Positions 59,096-64,000 of a stretch of 64,000 bases of DNA are shown in pieces. Position numbers and translations under genes: made by a program. The stretch lies in the NCBI RefSeq assembly GCF_905147045.1, contig NC_065889.1, positions 129,001 to 193,000 of the forward strand, given 5' to 3'. The notes beneath the pieces were generated by a model that made no database searches, had not been told where the DNA came from, and saw nothing but the letters and a program-made list of their open reading frames with translations. Origin of the DNA: Nymphalis io. Its lineage: Eukaryota > Arthropoda > Insecta > Lepidoptera > Nymphalidae. Position 1 is the stretch's first letter, and each line of letters starts with the position of its first letter.

Positions 59096-59128
59096 AACGG
59101 GTCCAAGATTATGTATCTTGGACCCGTT
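59096..59128. repeat. perfect 14-bp palindrome, 5-nt loop
   Basis: AACGGGTCCAAGAT and its exact reverse complement with TATGT between. The arms are GC-richer than the surroundings. Too short a stem for a normal microRNA precursor. Confidence 0.85.
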
Positions 59129-59413
59129 TAAAATTGCCTTTTGAATGAAGTTTGATGTTGATTTAAGACATAAATTAATTTGTAAAACAATGTATACGAA
59201 TACTGTTTATTTTGATTACTGTAGTGTGTAGCTATAAAAAAGATTCTTTATTTTTATTCTGATAATATCTGGAATAACAGCTTGTGCTCTATATACGTAT
59301 TATTTAATGTCAATAGTGCCTCGATGAAGTAATAAATTACGACAAGACGGCGCTTCTGCTCTTCGGCCATCTTGCTATCAGTGGAGCAGTTTAAATAATA
59401 CCCCTTACCTTAG

Positions 59414-59600
59414 TTTTCTATCGATTCACTTCGAAAGTGATCAGGATACATCAGTCAAGACCGAGAGACTCAGTAATCTCGGCTACATCGTCTCCTTATC
59501 TCGTAGTAACGGATCGCTCTCTCACAGCGACGGGACTCGAGGCCGTCAGTGATATGTGATGTCTTCGAGATTCATTTTGAAAAACGCTTGCTTGAAAACG
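59414..59600. other. GC-richer island with splice-like edges, direction unclear
   Basis: The left edge reads CCCCTTACCTTAG|TTTT, an acceptor on plus, and also AACTAAG|GTAAGG, a good donor on minus. On plus, two frames stay open for about 45-48 codons (one contains RDSVISATSSPYLVVTD). On minus no ATG frame reaches the donor, which would suit a non-coding 5' UTR exon of the leftward gene. I cannot choose between these. The sequence is not in any repeat family recognised here. Confidence 0.3.
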
Positions 59601-59677
59601 AGTATGAATGCCTAAAAAGTGTATGGTGATTTAAAAGAGACAAAACGAATGTGTACATCATTATACTATATTAAAAG

Positions 59678-59712
59678 AAATATTGTGAAGCTGTACCAGC
59701 TTCACAATATTT
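59678..59712. repeat. perfect 16-bp palindrome, 3-nt loop
   Basis: AAATATTGTGAAGCTG, then TAC, then its exact reverse complement. Confidence 0.9.
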
Positions 59713-60103
59713 AATGAGATTACACACGTTAATGAATGTGGGTATCATTAAATTTATTCAGAAGGATTACTATTAAGGATCTCGCTTATCTGCAAAGATA
59801 AAACTACACTCAGAAATAAGTTAGTTTGCTTATTTGTTTGTAACGACTTTTGTTTGTCACTGATAACATTTTTAAAATATTCATTCGTTTTTGATAAAAT
59901 TTTCTCTCTTTTTTTGTAAAATCATGATGTAATTTAGCTATCTTTAAAAACGTATGTAGAAACTATTTTTAAGAATCTCGTAAGAATTTAATATAATAAG
60001 ACAATGAGGTGCAAGACATTTTTGATCTCGATTGTGCTTGTAGAGTGTATTTAATTCGAAAAAAGAATTGAATAATATTTTAATAATTGGAGCATTTTTT
60101 ATA

Positions 60104-61355
60104 AAAGGTCCTTACATATGAAATTGGCGTTTTGTAAAGGAGGAATATAAAGTCATTTTTTTTTTGTAAAATATATTTAATTAATCAAAGTATGCACCGT
60201 TGTTATCTATGCACTTTTGCCATCTCATATCCCTTTTCATTGATCCCTTTACTAAAAAACCATGGGGGCGAGAATCAATAAACTCTTTGAAGGCGGTTTG
60301 GACTACCACATCGGAGTTGACTTTTTTCCTTGTAAGAAGTTGTCCAAATTCCGGAAAAAATAGTAAGCTGTTGGAGCAAGGTCCGGGGAGTACGGTGGAT
60401 GTCGCAGACATTCCAATTGTAGCTCATCTAACTTAGTGGTTGTTTTTTGTGCAGTGTGTGGTCTTGCGTTATAGTGAAGCAACAGTGGCCTAGAGCGATT
60501 GACCAATCTCGATTGTTTAGCAGCTAGTTTTTCCTTCATGGTTTGCAGTTGCTGACAATAGATATCTGCCGTAATCGTTTGGCCAAATTTTCGAAAGCTG
60601 TAGTGAACGCCACCGGCGCTAGTCCACCAAACACTCACAAGTAACTTTTTCTAAGTCAATATTCGTTTAGGGCAGGATTTGGCTGGGTCTCCAGGGTTCA
60701 GCCATTGCGACGAGCGTTTCCGATTATCATTAATTTAAAATCCCTTCATTATTGTGTCGGTTGAGCAAAGTAACATAGCAGTCGACGCATGTTTGCAAGT
60801 TCGATTTACTCAATTCATGAGGTACCCATCGTTCAAGTTTTTTATATTCCCGATTTGCTTCAAGTGGATTAATACAGCTTTAACACTTACCCCGAAGCCT
60901 GCAGCTATCTCTGAAGTGCTTTGTGATGGATCCGCTTCCACAATAGCCTTTAATTCTTCATTTTCCACTTTGGTCTCCGGCTGTCCACGGGGTTGGTTCT
61001 GAAGGTCGCAATTTCCAGAACGAAAACGTTGAAACCAAAAACATACTGTGCTTTCTTTTGCAATACCAGCGCCGTACAAATCATTAATCCTTTGAGCTGT
61101 TTCTACAGCACTGGTGCCACGATAGAACTCGTACTCGTAAATATAACGATATTTCATGTTTTCCACTGTGCGATAATAAGCGACGCCAAAGAAAAAAATA
61201 ATGAGAAAAAACAAATGTATGACTGTTTTCGAAACTCAAATGTACCAGTTAAATGAATTTATAAATTTGAATTTGGAATTCTTAACTAAAGAGGAGATAT
61301 TTCAGATCAAAGTGGTCATTACGAAAAAACGCTAATTTCATATGTAAGGACCTAA
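60104..61355 (-). mobile_element. mariner transposon, full-length ends
   Basis: Terminal inverted repeats AGGTCCTTACATATGAAATT (left) and its mirror at the right end (AATTTCATATGTAAGGACCT) extend inward to GGCGTTTT / AAAACGCT. TA dinucleotides flank both ends (60102-60103 and 61356-61357), the mariner target duplication. The 1252-bp length suits a mariner. The transposase lies on the minus strand and is broken. Confidence 0.92.
60181..61166 (-). pseudogene. mariner transposase, inactivated
   Basis: N-terminal helix-turn-helix part: FYRGTSAVETAQRINDLYG, WFQRFRSGNCDLQNQPRG, then ADPSQSTSEIAAGFGVSVKA. The catalytic DD34D domain is damaged throughout. After an RWVPHEL-like block the segment that should carry the first catalytic Asp is deleted and stop codons follow. 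HYNARPHTA has Tyr where the second Asp is expected. YSPDLAPTAYYFF has Ala where the third is expected. A frameshift near 60320-60330 moves the last 50 residues (DVVVQTAFKEFIDSRPHGFL) to another frame. The probable start is GTG at 61164-61166 where ATG is expected. The enzyme of this family cuts and pastes at TA sites; this copy cannot. Confidence 0.9.
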
Positions 61356-61642
61356 TATTAAATGCAGGGAATAGCAGAACAGAGCAGAAATAAATCCAAG
61401 TTCAGGCAGTTGTTATCTCACTGTGAAATATTGCAGTCACGAACGGCGATCATTTCCAGTCATTGTTCGATCACTGCTGTCGATGAAATTTTTTAAATTC
61501 TTATTCAAGCTGTTCCGTGTAATTTGTAATATATATCTTGTCAGTCTTTGCATATGACTATAGTAAACTAATATAATTGTTGGCTGACAAATAATACATA
61601 AAATATTATTCAAGTAAAGTTATTAAAGTAAAGTTCTTAATC

Positions 61643-61665
61643 ATAAAGTTGTTTTTTATTTTTAA

Positions 61666-61696
<31 letters not shown>

Positions 61697-61721
61697 ATTT
61701 AATAATAAAAAAACAACTTTA
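61643..61721. repeat. long AT palindrome with partial re-duplication
   Basis: ATAAAGTTGTTTTTTATT on the left pairs with AATAAAAAAACAACTTTAT on the right, around a (TA)n core. The right arm motif then recurs as AAAGTTGTTTTTTTATTTAT and ATGTTGTTTTTTTATTTATA up to about 61771. Confidence 0.8.
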
Positions 61722-61774
61722 TAAATATATAAAGTTGTTTTTTTATTTATATGTTGTTTTTTTATTTATATAGG

Positions 61775-61865
61775 TTGCAAGCTGACAAACGCCCAGGTTT
61801 CCCTTATGGTAAGTATCCTCATCATCGCCTACAGATATTGGCACTGTAAGAAATATTAACAATTC
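61775..61865 (-). mobile_element. SINE family A, 3' fragment
   Basis: GCTGACAAACGCCCAGGTTT, CCTTATGGTAAGTATCC, CTACAGATATTGGCACTGTA and AGAAATATTAACAATTCC match the reversed 3' part of SINE A, preceded by poly-T. Confidence 0.65.
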
Positions 61866-61959
61866 CGTAACACCCAATTTATTGAGTAAGGTTATAGACT
61901 ATATAAGATGAAATTACATAAAACGCGGGTAAAACCGTGCAGATCGGAGCTAGTATTGT

Positions 61960-63840
61960 ATAACAGCTAAGCTTGTAATGGTATCGTCATGTCATGTCTG
62001 TACTTATCTTAGATTAGTAATGAACAAGCTGACAAAAACAGACGAAAATTACGTTCACATCTCAGTTGACGTCTCTCGGGACATATCACGATGTGACAGG
62101 AATTGTAACAACGCGAGCGAAACTAACGCATACATTTAATGCGGTTGAAATACTTACAATGATATTATAGGAATGAGACCATAACATGTCGTTTTTTTTA
62201 AATAATACCTGCATATATAATAATTATAATAATTTTCATATTATATAAGTTAATGCAACACCGTAATATTTAATCATTTATGTACTATACATGTATAAGT
62301 GTGTTTTGCCGACTTTTAAAAGAAAGAAGATATCAATTTCGTCTTGTTTTCTTTGTATAGCTTGACAGCTACGCCAACTGTGAACCGATTTTGAGAAAAT
62401 CCAGCCTGCATAAAGAAATATACGGTGATTCGTTATTGTTCATTTAGTCCACGAAACCTGACTAGCTCAGACAGCTCTTTGTAATGTACGTAAGAACTTG
62501 CATACTTACAGTTGCGTTAAATATATTTACAATAATCCTATGTAAATTCACAATAATACTGATTATTCTAATAGAATCGCTGTATAAACATAGTAAAGAC
62601 CACCTCATTAAAGCAAGTTTCCAACTCCTCAAATCTCGCCTGGGGCGAGTTATTCGTTTCTTTAATAAAATCCGCAGTAATTCTTAACTTTGATAATAAA
62701 TTAAATTAAATTTTATACCAATTAAACATGGATAGATCTCATTACACAAAAAAGTATCGTATGATTTATGATAGAAATGATGATGAATAGAGATGATAAA
62801 ATAGCGTCGAGCATTCGCTGATTTTCATACGGAATATTCAAAAAACTGAATTTCATTACCATATATACGCCATACCATAATAAGTAATACATAACTAACC
62901 CTCTAGGACTGTCTACTCACGCTGTCTGGCACGCGTTGTGAAATATCATAGTTTAGCTTTATTTTTGTATAAACATCTTACTTTCTTGCCGCTTCGTTCA
63001 GGTAGTTTATACGTAGGAGCAAAACCCGCGGTTTCGCCAGCGTGGGAATCAGTCTTTAAGGAAACTGCCATTTTAACGTACATACGTAATGCCTGTTTGA
63101 ATTATGTATTTATATATTAACTATTTTAATTTTTAAGTTGTAGCGGTAGTCTAAAATAAAGTTATGGTGGTTTGGTAACTCGAATCCCATATAAAATTTA
63201 AAAGAGATTTATTTTGAAGTCACAGACAAACACTTCAATTTTATTTATTTGTATATACATATATATATATATACATATGTTTATACAAATAATATATTTT
63301 AATTAATAATATATTAAAAAAAATATATTTTAATTCTAAAAATTAAGGAGGACTTCATTATATTGACACGTTCAATTTGTTCTTTATTAGTAAAGGGACA
63401 ATAAATATAGTTATATATGTTTCGCTCGTCGCGCATAGAACACAGTCTCTTATTTTTTACTTTCCGCGGGTAAACGTGGCAAGCGTGGTAATCTTAAGTT
63501 TTTATGATACATTTTATAAGTGCTACGCGAAGAAGCACTCGCCGAGGAGAACTGCATCGTAGCGTGCACGTTTAATAACACTCCATGTTCGTTATACAGA
63601 TATTAATTCGTTATTTTGTAAAAAGAAATACTCTTTAAAGAAAGAAATAATCTTTTGCTACAGTCCGAAATATAGAACAGTAAGCTGCAACGGACTTAAT
63701 AAGCTGCTTTGTAAAGTAAATTATCTTTTTATACAATCTATTCCTTGCAGTTTCGCCCCAAGGGAATTATAAACTTGCAAGGAGATTATACTTTGGATAA
63801 AAATAGATAAGTATTACCACGATTTTTTAATTTATTTATC
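61960..63840. other. AT-rich stretch with repeat traces
   Basis: Repeat I lies at 62305-62410. GGAGCAAAACCCGCGGTTTC near 63017 recalls a common lepidopteran repeat end. A palindrome ATTTGTATA/TATACAAAT brackets (TA)n at 63247-63290. No gene was recognised. Confidence 0.4.
62305..62410 (+). repeat. dispersed repeat family I
   Basis: TTTTGCCGACTTTTAAAAGA at one end and GCCAACTGTGAACCGATTTT at the other, matching the copy at 26.48 kb. Confidence 0.5.
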
Positions 63841-63844
63841 AGGG

Positions 63845-64000
63845 ACCATGCTTTTTTATGTCAAAAACAAGCAGACGAGCAAATGAAAGCGCCCCCAAAC
63901 TTCGAAACTAAGATGTCATGCCCGTTGTGCCTGGCTTGATACTGGCTCACTTACCTTTCAAACCGGAACACAACAGTACTAAGCATTGCTGCTTAGTGGC
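63845..64000 (-). mobile_element. SINE family A, cut by the window edge
   Basis: Reversed: CAAACTTCGAAACTAAGATG, TCATGCCCGTTGTGCCTGGC, TACTGGCTCACTTACCTTTC, AAACCGGAACACAACAGTAC. It continues past the window. The block with the 3' GGTAAGTGG motif is missing or decayed. Confidence 0.8.

Noticed and set aside
61900..61965. Possible Helitron end (AAACGCGGGTAAAACC ... CTAGT)
   Set aside because: A terminal hairpin and CTAG-like end are suggestive, but no 5' TC end or second copy was found in the window.
1..64000. CRISPR arrays, phage, plasmid or bacterial defence genes
   Set aside because: No regularly spaced direct repeats with unique spacers and no prokaryotic gene organisation were seen.

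Overview
The window looks like nuclear DNA from a moth or butterfly. It is strongly AT-rich and has no prokaryote-style operons. It is littered with tRNA-derived SINEs of lepidopteran type, non-LTR retrotransposons of the RTE, R1-like and RNase H-bearing groups, and one mariner. The SINE ending in a poly(A) tail after TTCCTATTCTATA, and the one carrying GGAGCAGCGTGGTGGAATAA, both resemble repeats common in butterfly genomes; that placement is from memory and no database was searched. No complete host protein-coding gene can be read. Nearly all long open frames are TE coding sequence, SINE read-through or GC-rich shadows.

Layout. 1-9380: AT-rich intergenic or intronic DNA with two SINEs, a perfect hairpin, and a 126-nt minus-strand segment (7451-7576) that looks like a genuine host exon. 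9384-10098: a 5'-truncated RTE with a 13-bp target-site duplication. 10-25 kb: many degraded SINEs, plus two further exon-like minus-strand segments (16642-16711; 21622-21665, which has near-perfect splice signals). 25.85-26.27 kb: a CpG-rich island followed by a probable 5' UTR exon with a GTAAGT donor on the plus strand. 30.03-30.86 kb: a GC-rich R1-like LINE end with a perfect 15-bp duplication. 31.30-32.54 kb: an RNase H-bearing LINE end with an 11-bp duplication. 36-45 kb: SINE-dense, including two tRNA-derived SINEs head to head. 48.4-51.1 kb: a longer but dead RTE copy on the minus strand with a SINE nested in it. 51-60 kb: mostly AT-rich, with an exon-like segment at 53.2 kb, a TATA plus initiator at 58.3 kb and two perfect hairpins. 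60.10-61.36 kb: a full-length but inactivated mariner. 61.6-64 kb: AT palindromes and a SINE cut by the window edge.

Interpretation. The best functional reading is that the window lies mainly in long introns or intergenic space. Several candidate exons on the minus strand may belong to one gene reaching past the left edge. A different transcription unit may start near 25.9 kb and run right. The rest is layered transposon history, with several insertions whose boundaries can be read to the base. No CRISPR, toxin, viral or prokaryotic system was seen, and nothing here supports an entirely new biological system. The unassigned exons, the promoter-like islands and the cluster of perfect short palindromes are the parts most worth testing.
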